DNA from: Homalodisca vitripennis
Taxonomy: Eukaryota; Arthropoda; Insecta; Hemiptera; Cicadellidae
Assembly: GCF_021130785.1 (NCBI RefSeq)
Contig: NC_060211.1
Location: forward strand, 26,087,001-26,151,000
Reading direction: 5' to 3'
DNA: 64,000 bases
In this document: positions 48,978-61,357 of the stretch, one piece after another
How positions within the stretch are numbered: position 1 is the first letter of the stretch
Layout: each line of letters starts with the position of its first letter
Program-made: the position numbers and the translations under genes
Notes under the pieces: model-generated
The model's input: the letters and a program-made list of their open reading frames with translations, nothing else
What the model was told of the DNA's origin: nothing
The model's database searches: none

Positions 48978-49480
48978 TATAGGGGTACTATAAAGTCTTG
49001 AAACGGTGTAATATCTTCTTTACTCGTAATCGTACAAAATATAAAACTCTGTACAGTGAAATAAGGCATACAATTGAACTTTTTGACGCAATCAGTAGCT
49101 CTTCATCACCTCAGGGGGGTGGCCTGTAAGGAGTCGGTGGAAAATTAAATGTAAGCATTCGATGTGCATATCATTATAGTATTTTAATTAGTGAAACATC
49201 ATGCCGCAAGTTAGTCCTCAAATGGTTAATCCTAAACAAAATATCGGCGCTAGTAAGTTTTAATACTGATCTTATGTGCAAGTTCAAGAAAGGTTTAAGT
49301 TATTGTAACTGTATCAGTTGAAAGCTACAAGTCTAAGCTACACCTACTTATAGATGTATTCAGTATCCTGCTATTCTTCTATGGGAACTGTCCACGAAGA
49401 GTCAGCAGAAGATGTTTAATGTAACCATAGGTTGATATTAAATCATTTTAAAGGGCTAGTGAAGCAATGATCCAAACTGA
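48978..49480 (+). mobile_element. Diverged mariner-type relative, two direct fragments
   Basis: GGGGTACTATAAAGTCTTGA, GGTGGCCTGTAAGGAGTCGG and ACATCATGCCGCAAGTTAGT follow the same order as the left arm of 19354-20686. A second piece at 49375-49480 (AACTGTCCACGAAGAGTCAG, ATCATTTTAAAGGGCTAGTG) repeats part of the same arm in the same direction rather than inverted, so the copy is rearranged. It is old by its divergence and has no coding remnant. Confidence 0.6.
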
Positions 49481-49579
49481 TCCAAATGCAACTCGTTTAC
49501 GTTGCTTTGAATATTCAATATTTTGGATTAATATCATTTGAAAATGGCGTAGTGTATCGAGTCTAGCGTAATTGCAACG

Positions 49580-49735
49580 TCGAGCGTGGCTGCTGCTTGG
49601 ATGGGTGACCGCTGAGTGATCCTGTCCTTGCAAGCATTCCGCTTACCCGGCCGTTGGTTGTGGTTCAGAAGTCACTTTTAAGCAGTTTGTCTCAAAATAA
49701 AGTGTTAGAGAGGGCTTCTTAGCTTTAACTTCAAA
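49580..49735 (+). repeat. 5S-rRNA-like SINE (SINE3 type), copy 2
   Basis: This matches 506-670, starting at TCGAGCGTGGCTGCTGCTTG. Its promoter-like block reads TTGGATGGGTGACCGC, a perfect match to the 5S internal promoter block as I know it. The middle has substitutions, and the end GTGTTAGAGAGGGCTTCTTA is conserved. It lies between the mariner-type fragments and the 109-bp array. Confidence 0.65.
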
Positions 49736-49740
49736 TGGTA

Positions 49741-50325
49741 TAATCAGACTGTCTTTAATTTATTTATAGTTGTGTGTTGTAACACAGCTTCCTCCACTAC
49801 AAATCTTCTGTTTTTGACTCAGGTAAGCATATTGGCCGTCCCTTGAGGCACTTCCTACTTCGCCCTTTTCAACATTAAGACAATTATCATTTAGAAGTTT
49901 TTTTAAAGTTCAGTATAACGAGTTTGCTTTACTTTATTGAAAAATAGTACATTTGTGTTTAGATTGTAGAAAGGTAGGTAAAATATACAACTTGTCATGA
50001 TATATGAATATGTTTGAACTGGTTTAAATCAGGAAAGATTAAACCGATGATATATATTCAGTCCCCAGAATTTAGTTATTCAATATTTAAAACAATAATC
50101 GGAAAATTATATTTTTAATTACCAATAGGTTTCAAAGCATACAAAATATGTAGATTATAATCATCCTTCAACGTATATAATCTAAAAGAAAAGTATTTTT
50201 TTTTATTTCAATAATAATATTGTTAAATTAATTTTAAATAACTAAAAACCAAACGAATATTATTATGCTGTATGTAAATAATAGGGATGAATATTGGGTA
50301 AATAAACCTGCCAAATTTAACTAGC
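49741..50325. other. AT-rich non-coding DNA
   Basis: Nothing recognised. Confidence 0.4.
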
Positions 50326-52523
50326 ACTGTCGATATCGAAAGTAACTGAATGCGCGCGTCTAACTGACCTCAAGAGACCGGAGTGAGATATCATTGTCTA
50401 TTGAGTAACTAATCCTGCCACGTGTAACTTGCACTGTCGATATCGATAAGTAACTGAATGCGGCGTCTAACTAACCTCAAGAGACCGGAGTGAGATATCA
50501 TTTGTCTATTGAGTAACTATCCTGCCACATGTAACTTGCACTGTCGATATCGATAAGTAACTGAATGCGGGGCGTCTAACTAACCTCAAGAGACCGGAGT
50601 GAGATATCATTGTGTTATTGAGTAACTTATCCTGCCACATGTAACTTGCACTGTCGATATCGATAAGTAACTGAATGCGGCGTCTAAACTAACCTCAAGA
50701 GACCGGAGTGAGATATCATTGTGTGATTGAGTAACTTATCCTGCCACATGTAACTTGCAACTGTCGATATCGATAAGTAACTGAATGCGGGCGTCTAACT
50801 AACCTCAAGAAACCGGAGTGAGATATCATTGTGTTTATTGAGTAACTTATCCTGCCACATGTAACTTGCACTGTCGATATCGATAAGTAACTGAATGCGG
50901 GCGTCTAACTAACCTCAAGAGACCGGAGTGAGATATCATTGTGTTATTGAGTAACTTATCCTGCCACATGTAACTTGCCACTGTCGATATCGATAAGTAA
51001 CTGAATGCGGGCGTCTAACTAACCTCAAGAAGGCCGGAGTGAGATATCATTGTGTTATTGAGTAACTTATCCTGCCACGTGTAACTTGCACTGTCGATAT
51101 CGATAAGTAACTGAATGCGGGCGTCTAAACTAACCTCAAGAGACCGGAGTGAGATATCATTGTGTTATTGAGTAACTTAATCCTGCCACGTGTAACTTGC
51201 ACTGTCGATATCGAAAGTAACTGAATGCGGGCGTCTAACTAACCTCAAGAGACCGGAGTGAGATATCATTGTGTTATTGAGTAACTTATCCTGCCACATG
51301 TAACTTGCACTGTCGATATCGATAAGGTAACTGAATGCGGGCGTCCTAACTAACCTCAAGAGACCGGAGTGAGATACTCATTCTCTATTGAGTAACTTAT
51401 CCTGCCACATGTAACTTGCACTGTCGATATCCATAAGTAACTGAATGCGGGCGTCTAACTAACCTCAAGAGACCGGAGTGAGATATCATTGTGTTATTGA
51501 GTAACTTATCCTGCCACATGTAACTTGCACTGTCGATATCGATAAGTAACTGAATGCGGGCGTCTAACTAACCTCAAGAGACCGGAGTGAGATATCATTG
51601 TGTTATTGAGTAACTTATCCTGCCACATGTAACTTGCACTGTCGATATCGATAAGTAACTGAATGCGGGCGTCTAACTAACCTCAAGAGACCGGAGTGAG
51701 ATATCATTGTGTTATTGAGTAACTTATCCTGCCACATGTAACTTGCACTGTCGATAATCATAATGCAATGCGGGCGTCTAACTAACCTCAAGAGACCTAT
51801 TGAGTAACTTATCCTGCACATGTAACTTGCACTGTCGATAATCGATAAGTAACTGAATGCGGGCGTTAACTAACCTCAAGAGACCGGAGTGAGATATCAT
51901 TGTGTGTAACTTATCCTGTGTAACTTGCACTGCCGATATCGTTAACTTATCACATGTAACTTGCAACTGTCGATATCACACTAATCTCATGAGATGCAAC
52001 TGTCGATATCGATAACTATCGAACGTTTAACTAACCTACCGGAGTGAGATATCATTGTGTTTTGTAGCGGGCGTCTAACTAATGTCAAGAGACCGGAGTG
52101 AGATATCATTGTCTATTGAGTAACTTATCCTGTCACATGTAACTTGCACTGTCGATATCGAGAAGTAACTGAATGCGGGCGTCTAACTAACCTCAAGAGA
52201 CCGGAGTGAGATATCATTGTCTATTGAGTAACTTATCCTGCCACATGTAACTTGCACTGTCGATATCGATAAGTAACTGAATGCGGGCGTCTAACTAATC
52301 TCAAGAGACCGGAGTGAGATATCATTGTCTATTGAGTAACTTATCCTGCCACATGTAACTTGCACTGTCGATATCGATAAGTAACTGAATGCGGGCGTCT
52401 AACTAATCTCAAGAGACCGGAGTGAGATATCATCGTCTATTGAGTAACTTGTTCTGCCACATGTAACTTGCACTGTCGATATCGAGAAGTAACTGAATGC
52501 GTACGCCTAACTAACGTCAAGAG
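50326..52523. repeat. 109-bp satellite-like array with TATCGATA in nearly every unit
   Basis: The unit contains AACTTATCCTGCCACATGTA, ACTTGCACTGTCGATATCGA, TAAGTAACTGAATGCGGGCG, TCTAACTAACCTCAAGAGAC and CGGAGTGAGATATCATTGTG in order, with ~20 copies. Most units hold TATCGATA, an 8-bp palindrome that in Drosophila is the DRE bound by DREF and overlaps the BEAF-32 site. Some units have CACGTG in place of CACATG. Single-base indels are frequent in otherwise identical units. A scrambled segment at about 51750-52080 has shortened and partial units. Confidence 0.95.
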
Positions 52524-54002
52524 ATGAAGAAAATTTTATTGTTTTATTTTAACTTCCCGAAATATATTTGAAAACATTTAACTTGGCACATAATAACGGA
52601 AAGATCCTTACAGCTTATAATATTAAATTCAAATACGGTTAATGAAAAAATATTTATTTTATAAATACCGGTATGATTTTTTTTTAGATTACACATTTCT
52701 GTAAGTAATTATCCAGTATGGGTAAAACATGTGAAATAGAAGGGATACGCGTTACATCAGTCTTTTCTTACTGGCGTTATTAATAATTTAAAAGATAGCA
52801 AATACAAATCACTCATTGTTATTAAAAGTCATACCATGGACTATTAATCTCAGTAACTTTAACTCAATAAATTATTCATCAATAAAACTGTTCGATATGA
52901 TGTACTCAAGTCTAAAAAAATCTAGACAATCTATTTAAATCAAGTATTAGGTCAATTGGAGATTCAAAAACAGATAAATTATACCAATTATATAATTTCC
53001 TAATAACTATTAAATAATATGTAAAAGGAATATTACTTTATTACATAGCCAAGTCTTGTAGGTTTTTCTAATTTCCTACACTTGATGTTTCTGATCTTTA
53101 AAAGCAACATTATCAAATTGATTTATTCCAATTTGCGATGGGGGGGGGGGGGAAATAGTTTTAGTCCCCACGAGTTTGGAGTTAGCTAGGTCAATACAAT
53201 AATTATCTATCAACAATAATTTGTACTGGGAAACATATTTACAAATTATCAGTGTCTTCTCCATACTTACAAAATTAGGCTTAGAGAAGCATCTAACTTA
53301 CGATATGTAAAATTAGGAATTAATTTGTTAATATATTTTAATTACTAAACAATGAATAATGCAAATCATATTTATTATTATATTTTATTGTATTAAAATA
53401 ACTATTTGTTTTTGTTTTTCTGTACTGTTGTTACTTTTGACATTCCTTAAGATCACATTTGCTGCAAATTTATTCTTTCTTAACGGAACTATACATTATT
53501 CGCATTTGTGCCACTTCCAACTTAATTTTAAGAAAATAATTTGATAATCTATGATTCAAATTTCAACAATCCTATATAATTATAGTATAGTAGTGGGTCT
53601 TTATTTCATCCTAGAAATTTCTTACTGCCCTTAGAACTATCTTACAGACAACTTTACCTTAGATGTTGTTTGAGAATAGAGGACTGGCACACCTTAAAAG
53701 TTAGTAAGGAGAGTAGAATCTTGTCACTGAATAAAAAATATTTAGATTAAAAAAGTAATAATGATTGCGGCCACATAATAGTATCTTATACTTTATCCAA
53801 AATTAATATCGAAAGGCCTTCCAGTTGAAATATATTTTACATATAAATAAAAAGTCCCGTAAAAGCATAAATCGAAAGTGAATCTCTAGTAATTTATATC
53901 GATAATTCCTTTGCGGCAAGTGAAGCTGCTGTAGTCCCGTGGAGAGGCTATCAAACCCCATTATCAGCTGGTGTAATGGTCGACAACAAACATACATGAA
54001 AA
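52524..54002. other. AT-rich non-coding DNA with a G13 run
   Basis: A homopolymer of 13 G lies at 53140-53152. No gene is supported. A hydrophobic 61-codon frame at 53359-53544 in T-rich sequence is probably a composition effect. Confidence 0.5.
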
Positions 54003-55062
54003 CTCCATTACACACTCAGTCACTGCCTGAGCCGGAGGATGATTGGTCAATGGGGGCTGTAAACATGATGGATCATATTAATGAGTGTGGCGGCCAACAT
54101 TACACACTCATTCACTGCCGGAGCCGGAGGATTATTGGTCAATGGCCGTAATAAATATAATGCTCCATATTAAGGAGTCACTCGTTGTGGTGGTCAACAT
54201 TATACACTCACCGACTACCGCCTGAGCCGGAGGATGATTGGTCAATGGGGGCTGTAAACATGATGGATCATATTAATGAGTGTGGCAACCAACAATACAC
54301 ACTCACTCACTGCCGGAGCCGAAGGATTATTGGTCAATGGCAGTAATAAATATAATGCTCCATATTAAGGAGTAACTCGCTGTGGTGATCAACATTACAC
54401 ACTCACCGACTACCGCCTGAGCCGGAGGATGGTTGGTCAATTGGGGCTGTAAACATGATGGATTATATTAATGAGTGTGGCGACCAACAATACACACTCA
54501 TTCAGTACCGGAGCCGAAGGATATTGGTCAATGGCAGTAATAAATATAATGCTCCATATTAAGGAGTAACTCGCTGTGGTGATCAACATTACACACTCAC
54601 CGACTACCGCCTGAGCCGGAGGATGGTTGGTCAATTGGGGCTGTAAACATGATGGATTATATTAATGAGTGTGATGGCCAACATTACACACTCATTCAGT
54701 ACCGGAGCCGAAGGATTGTTAGTCAGTGGAAGTAGTAGATATCATGGTCCATATTAACGAGTCAGACGCTGTGGTGGCCAACATTACATACTCATTCAGT
54801 ACCGGAGCCGAAGGATTGTTAGTCAGTAGCAGTAGTAGATATCATGGTCCGTATCAAAGAGTCACTCGCTGTGGTGGCCAACATTACACACTCATCCAGT
54901 ACCGGAGCCGAAGGATTGTTAGTCAGTGGCAGTAGTAGATATCATGGTCCATATTAGAGTCACTCGCTGTGGTGGCCAACATTACACACTCACCGACTAC
55001 CGCATGAGCCGGAGGATGATTGGTCAATGGGGACTGTAAATATAATGGAACATATTAAGAGG
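54003..55062. repeat. Dimeric minisatellite (95 + 100 bp) turning into monomeric array
   Basis: Two related monomers alternate. A: CCTGAGCCGGAGGATGATTG, GGGGCTGTAAACATGATGG, TTAATGAGTGTGG. B: CGGAGCCGAAGGATTATTGG, AGTAATAAATATAATGCTCC, CTCGCTGTGGTG. From 54003 to about 54680 the order is A-B repeated (195-bp period). From about 54680 to 54990 B-type monomers with AGTAGTAGATATCATGGTCC follow one another, and a final A-like unit closes the array. Most units have ATTGGTCAAT, an inverted CCAAT-box-like sequence. Confidence 0.9.
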
Positions 55063-55337
55063 TTTTATACAGCAGTCGTTGCGGCGTCAAACAATGTGAC
55101 GGTTAGCGTCTATGATCTTATAATGGACTTGCATCCAGAACCTTGGGGTCCAAGTCCGTATGAAGGGATCCAGTAAACTGGAAGAGTATAGTTCTTGGAA
55201 GTACGACTCATTATTTGCCATGGTGTCAGGACACTTAAAGTACCTTTAACGCAGCCTTAAGTGTAAAGTGAATTGGAACTAAACTCTACGTCAACCAATA
55301 TATTTAACTATTAGGTATAACGTCTCAGTGATCTAGC
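55063..55337. other. Spacer between array and hAT-type element
   Basis: No feature recognised. Confidence 0.4.
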
Positions 55338-55345
55338 CTTGCAAT

Positions 55346-56188
55346 CAGGGTGACCAGACGCAAATTCCTAAACAGGAGGACTTATGGGGGGTGCAAAGGA
55401 GGACATCAAAGAAAACAATGTTCAATATTCAACTTTGCATAAAAATTTATGTATACATTATTATTAAAAAATTCACATTATAAGTTAGTACTTTATTGCT
55501 TGTAATACAAAGTGTTGCAAAAAACTTAAATTGGATTTGGTTTCACTTATAAGTCGAAAAATAAAAGTAATTCATATTACTAAAGTGTATATTGTTGTAT
55601 AAAAGTATATTTTTAGGCTATTATTTTGTATGTGGCAAAAGATGTAATACATTATTATTAGAATTTGTTTAATGTTATAACTGATTTTGACCAAGAAATT
55701 AAAAAATTATATTAAGAATAATACTTGTAAAATAATTGGAATTTCTTTGATTTGTTACATTGTTAGTAACCTAAACTCACAGACATATATAAGAAATTAT
55801 CGCTGTAACAGAAGAACATAAAATGAATTATTAAAAAAAATCAATCTATCATTTATAATACATGAATAGGAAATCAAGTGGTAGTATTGTCATTGCAGCT
55901 GAGCGGATAGAAGCCACAGTGACAATATAAACAACACTCAACGTACAACTGAATCTAACAGCATTTCACAATGCCATGGCATTACGTGTGCGCTGCAATG
56001 TTACATGGCTTATCGTCGGGACTTTGGAAATCGAAAGAGTATTTTAACATGATGCTACTATTTTTGAACACTTAAGTTTTCGCTAAAAAGCCGGATATTT
56101 TACACAATTTTTAAAAGCCAGAAATACAGGAAGACAAACATTAAATAGGAGGACATTTCCTTCTAAAGCCGGACGTCTGGTCACCCTG
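55346..56188. mobile_element. Non-autonomous hAT-type element with 8-bp target duplication
   Basis: The element starts CAGGGTGACCAGACG and ends with the exact reverse complement CGTCTGGTCACCCTG. CTTGCAAT flanks it on both sides (55338-55345 and 56189-56196). CAGGG ends plus an 8-bp duplication are typical of hAT transposons. Subterminal AGGAGGAC boxes occur near both ends (about 55374 and in TAGGAGGACATTT near 56147), as hAT transposases often need subterminal sites. The 843-bp interior is AT-rich and non-coding. Confidence 0.85.
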
Positions 56189-56196
56189 CTTGCAAT

Positions 56197-56429
56197 CTCT
56201 ATACCTCAGCTGTATTTTAGCACTGGTTACTAATTATCAACATAGTAGATAGTGAATTTGTATTCACGGGATAGGTAAGTAAAATCAATTTTGATGAGTT
56301 TTGTTTCCCTGGCTGGGTGAAGTTACCCCCATGAAATCTTCAGCTGTGAAGAACATGGCGGCGAGTAGTTGTAAGTCAGTGAGCACGCGACTCTGGGTGG
56401 CGGTGTTATAAATAATGAAATATGCCTCC
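56197..56429. other. Spacer between hAT-type element and 106-bp array
   Basis: No gene recognised. It is GC-richer toward the array (GAACATGGCGGCGAGTAG near 56350). Confidence 0.4.
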
Positions 56430-59312
56430 TTGTGGTGCGTCCGCCCAGGACATCTATTCAGAGTGCCATCGATCGCGGTATAACACACTCCACTGCGACT
56501 GCACCCTTTACCCGGTCTATAGTGGTGTGCAGTGTTCGTTACTGGGCCACCCAGGACATCCATTCAGAGTGCCATCGATCGCGGTATAACACACTCCACT
56601 GCGACTGCACCCTTTACCCGGTCTATAGTGGTGTGCAGTGTTCGTTAGTGGGCCACCCAGGACATCCATTCAGAGTGCCATCGATCGCGGTATAACACAC
56701 TCCACTGCGACTGCACCCTTTACCCGGGCTATAGTGGTGTGCAGTGTTCGTTAGTGGGCCACCCAGGACATCCATTCAGAGTGCCATCGATCGCGGTATA
56801 ACACACTCCACTGCGACTGCACCCTTTACCCGGGCTATAGTGGTGTGCAGTGTTCGTTAGTGGGCCACCCAGGACATCCATTCAGAGTGCCATCGATCGC
56901 GGTATAACACACTCCACTGCGACTGCACCCTTTACCCGGGCTATAGTGGTGTGCAGTGTTCGTTAGTGGGCCACCCAGGACATCCATTCAGAGTGCCATC
57001 GATCGCTGTATAACACACACTCCACTGCGACTGCACCCTTTACCCGGTCTATAGTGGTGTGCAGTGTTCGTTAGTGGGCCACCCAGGACATCCATTCAGA
57101 GTGCCATCGATCGCGGTATAACACACTCCACTGCGACTGCACCCTTTACCCGGGCTATAGTGGTGTGCAGTGTTCGTTACTGGGCCACCCAGGACATCCA
57201 TTCAGAGTGCCATCGATCGCGGTATAACACACTTCCACTGCGAACTGCACCCTTTACCCGGGCTATAGTGGTGTGCAGTGTTCGTCAGTGGGCCACCCAG
57301 GACATCCATTCAGAGTGCCATCGATCGCGGTATAACACACTCCACTGCGACTGCATCCTTTACCCGGGCTATAGTGGTGTGCAGTGTTCGTTCAGTGGGC
57401 CACCCAGGACATCCATTCAGAGTGCCATCGATCGCGGTATAACACACTCCACTGCGACTGCACCCTTTACCCGGTCTATAGTGGTGTGCAGTGTTCGTCA
57501 GTGGGCCACCCATCCATTCACATCGATCGCTTCAGATACATCCAGTGATGCGACAAACACACTCCACTGCGACTGCACCCTTTACCCGTGGTGTGCAGTG
57601 TTCGTTAGTGGCCACCCAGGACATCCATTCAGAGTGCCATCGATCGCGGTATAACACACTCCACTGCGACTGCACCCTTTACCCGGTCTATAGTGGTGTG
57701 CAGTGTTCGTTCAGTGGGCCACCCAGGACATCCATTCAGAGTGCCATCGATCGCGGTATAACACACTCCACTGCGACTGCACCCTTTACCCGGGCTATAG
57801 TGGTGTGCAGTTTTCGTTAGTGGGCCACCCAGGACATCCATTCAGAATGCCATCGATCGCGGTATAACACACTCCACTGCGAATGCACCCTTTACCCGGG
57901 CTATAGTCTTGTGCAGTGTTCGTTACTGGGCCACCCAGGACATCCATTCAGAGTGCCATCGATCGCGGTATAACACATTCCACTGCGACTGCACCCTTTA
58001 CCCGGGCTATAGTGGTGTGCAGTGTTCGTTACTGGGCCACCCAGGACATCCATTCAGAGTGCCATCGATCGCGGTATAACACACTCCACTGCGACTGCAC
58101 CCTTTACCCCGGGCTATAGTAGTGTGCAGTTTTCGTTAGTGGGCCACCCAGGACATCCATTCAGAGTGCCATCGATCGCGGTATAACACACTCCACTGCG
58201 ACTGCACCCTTTACCCGGTCTATAGTCTTGTGCAGTGTTCGTTAGTGGGCCACCCAGGACATTCATTCAGAGTGCCATCGATCGCGGTATAACACACTCC
58301 ACTGCGACTGCACCCTTTACCCGGCTATAGTGGTGTGCAGTGTTTTCGTTACTGGGCCACCCAGGACATCCATTCAGAAGTGCCATCGATCGCGGTATAA
58401 CACACTCCACTGCGAATGCACCCTTTACCCGGGCTATAGTCTTGTGCAGTGTTCGTTACTGGGCCACCCAGGACATCCATTCAGAGTGCCATCGATCGCG
58501 GTATAACACACTCCACTGCGAATGCACCCTTTACCCGGGCTATAGTCTTGTGCAGTGTTCGTTACTGGGCCACCCAGGACATCCATTCAGAGTGCCATCG
58601 ATCGCGGTATAACACACTACACTGCGACTGCACCCTTTACCCAGGGCTATAGTCTTGTGCAGTGTTCGTTACTGGGCCACCCAGGACATCCATTCAGAGT
58701 GCCATCGATCGCGGTATAACACACTCCACTGCGAATGCACCCTTTACCCGGGCTATAGAGGTGTGCAGTGTTCGTTAGTGGGCCACCCAGGACATTCATT
58801 CAGAGTGCCATCGATCGCGGTATAACACACTCCACTGCGACTGCACCCTTTACCCGGGCTATAGAGGTGTGCAGTGTTCGTTAGTGGGCCACCCAGGACA
58901 TCCATTCAGAGTGCCATCGATCGCGGTATAACACACTCCACTGCGACTGCACTGCACCCTTTACCCGGGCTATAGAGGTGTGCAGTGTTCGTTAGTGGGC
59001 CACGCAGGACATTCCATTCAGAGTGCCATCGATCGCGGTATAACACACTCCACAGTGCGACTGCACCCTTTACCCGGGCTATAGTGTGTGCAGTGTTCGT
59101 TAGTGGGCCACCCAGGACATCCATTCAGAGTGCCATCGATCGCGGTATAACACACTCCACTGCGAATGCACCCTTTACCCGGGCTATAGAGGTGTGCAGT
59201 TTTCGTTAGTGGGCCACCCAGGACATCCATTCAGAGTGCCATCGATCGCGGTATAAACACTCCACTGCGATGCACCCTTTACCCGGGCTATAGAGCAGTG
59301 CGTTAGTGGGAT
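56430..59312. repeat. 106-bp satellite-like array, ~27 units
   Basis: The unit contains CACCCAGGACATCCATTCAG, AGTGCCATCGATCGCGGTAT, AACACACTCCACTGCGACTG, CACCCTTTACCCGGGCTATA and GTGGTGTGCAGTGTTCGTTA in order. Sub-types differ at GTGGTG/GTCTTG/GAGGTG, CCGGGC/CCGGTC, GCGACTG/GCGAATG and GTTAGTG/GTTACTG. They are grouped along the array: GTGGTG units mostly on the left, GTCTTG around 57.9-58.7 kb, GAGGTG on the right, which indicates local spread of variants. One deleted and rearranged unit lies at about 57500-57600. It is about 50% GC by eye. Long frames (up to 196 codons) arise from the repeat and are not genes. Confidence 0.95.
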
Positions 59313-61110
59313 CACAAATTTAATCATACAGTAGCCTTCTGATGGATTATTGAGTGAAAAACATTGCAGACAGTACGCAGGAGCAATTAAACCACAGTAA
59401 ATATAATACACTATTTTACTCTGAATAACTGTAGCCTCTGAAGGATTAAGGACCCTCGGCGAACCAAACACGCCCCTTACGCAAATTCACAGGCTTAATG
59501 GTCAAGTTAAATGATGGTGTGCCCAATGGGTATTGATATTTAATTCAGTTAAATCCATTAACCGTGCAATATTTAAACAAACGTGAGGAAAAATAAGTCC
59601 AAATATGACGAAATAGTAAATTTAATGTTGAAATTAAAAGTACTATATTAAAATAATCATTATGTTGTAACAATGTATCATTACATGATGTGTTTATGCT
59701 AATTTTCTTTTTTAATTTAATTTTTTCATGGAGATATTAAATTTTTTAAACTTAGTTTCATAAACAAGTAGGAGTAAGTTGCACACTTTGTCTTGCAAAA
59801 GACACGCTACGCGCGTTCGTATATCAGCTTTTAAATGTCAAATGATTTTACAAATGTATGGTTTCAAATTTATTAAATATGCGATTTTCTCATTGCCATT
59901 GTGGTTACACGATACCACCGACGTAAAAATGTTTGCTTCCAACAGTCACCCAAATCCCATGGGGTAACAGACGTGTTTCATCATCGACCTGTATGTTTGT
60001 ATTGACTTAAATGAAGCATCATTCAATATTTCGGTTCTATAGGTGAGTCCGTTCTCCGGATATCTTGTGGGAAGACCGACAAACAGACAGAAATGACAGT
60101 TTTCCAGCATCTCGAGCAATAGTTTTGGTAATAATCAGCTCATTTAAAATAAAAGCAGTAGTCATCAGAAAAGACATGTGGTACGGTAGTGAAACTGTAT
60201 GTCTAGTTGTAAAGTTCATAATTTTTCAAGAGCAGTGGTTCTTTGGACAGAGTATAGTCCATCAAACATAAAAAGCGTAACACTTAGGTAGCTGTCTAAG
60301 TATTTGCCTTTTCACCTTATATAGCCTTTGCCATATATTTCCCGTCTTGATAAGAAGAGAAACTACAAAACTACTCACATATACATATTATTGAGATTAA
60401 ATGAAATATTTGACCAGAGACATTAGGTGACGAATCACAAGTGGAATAAATAAGATTTAAGGTTTATTGGTACATTACACTTTTTAGTTGTAACTCCAAC
60501 TAGGAAAATAAAGACAATTTTAAATCATTTCAAGAAATGGGCTATGCATACTTTTTAGTTAGTACCTATTTTTTTGTATCCGAACTTCAAGGTTTGTTGG
60601 ACCATTTTGGCCATCTTAGAAAGGGAAGTAAAGGATTAGGAATAGCTTATAAAGAAAAAAAAGGTTGATGGTGAGTTGTGTGATTTAAACCCTGCTCATG
60701 TGTGAGAAATCCGTGTCTCCTTCAACCTTTTAAAACAGCATACACAAATGGAATCACAATACTATCAAACCTTTTCTCACTGCCATTACCGCATTAGTAG
60801 GAACTTTCTGGAAGCTGTAGCTAACTTCTCTTCAACTTTCTAAATATTAATATTAATCCAGTACTCCCCATTACAAAACCAGTTTTGAAATAGTTCTAAT
60901 AATACACCGACATTACAAAGAACATAATGCCTCACCAGCCATATAGTATCATTAGTAATTTGTAGATGGTTTAAACTCATACATCCATAGCAGTGACTTT
61001 GTTAGAAAATCTATTTATTAAGCTTTTACTGGCTATCCTGGCAATTCCATCTCACCAGAATCAAGTATGTATTGGTTTTCTAGCAAGTTTAACTCACCGT
61101 CCTCCAAGGA
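59313..61110. other. AT-rich non-coding DNA
   Basis: No gene supported. The text CAGTAGCCTTCTGATGGATT near 59330 has a weak direct repeat near 59430. Confidence 0.4.
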
Positions 61111-61357
61111 CTTAGCCAGCGAGAGAGTCCAAAGGGTCCGGACCCCCCTAAATTTTCACAATGTTCAATTATATTTTTAGTAAACAATTCTTATTATTTA
61201 AATAATTCAGTATTACTGACATTTACTGCCGAAAGATCGTCCTGAAAAAATAAACGGGTAAATAACTTTTTAATGTACAAAATGGGGCCTTACTCTCTAT
61301 CCACTACGAGAAATATCAGTTGTCTGGAACCCCCTTCCAGAAATCTTTCCTGGCTAC
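61111..61357. mobile_element. Possible small MITE with GC-rich imperfect inverted ends
   Basis: The left end CTTAGCCAGCGAGAGAGTCC and the next AAAGGGTCCGGACCCCCC correspond, reversed, to the right end GTCTGGAACCCCCTTCCAG and AAATCTTTCCTGGCTACG. The arms (~38 bp) are imperfect and no clear target duplication was found. The centre is AT-rich and non-coding. Confidence 0.4.

Noticed and set aside
57064..57654. 196-codon plus-strand frame in the 106-bp array
   Set aside because: The unit is not a multiple of three; the frame persists only by indels and lack of stops, and other frames and the opposite strand are equally open.
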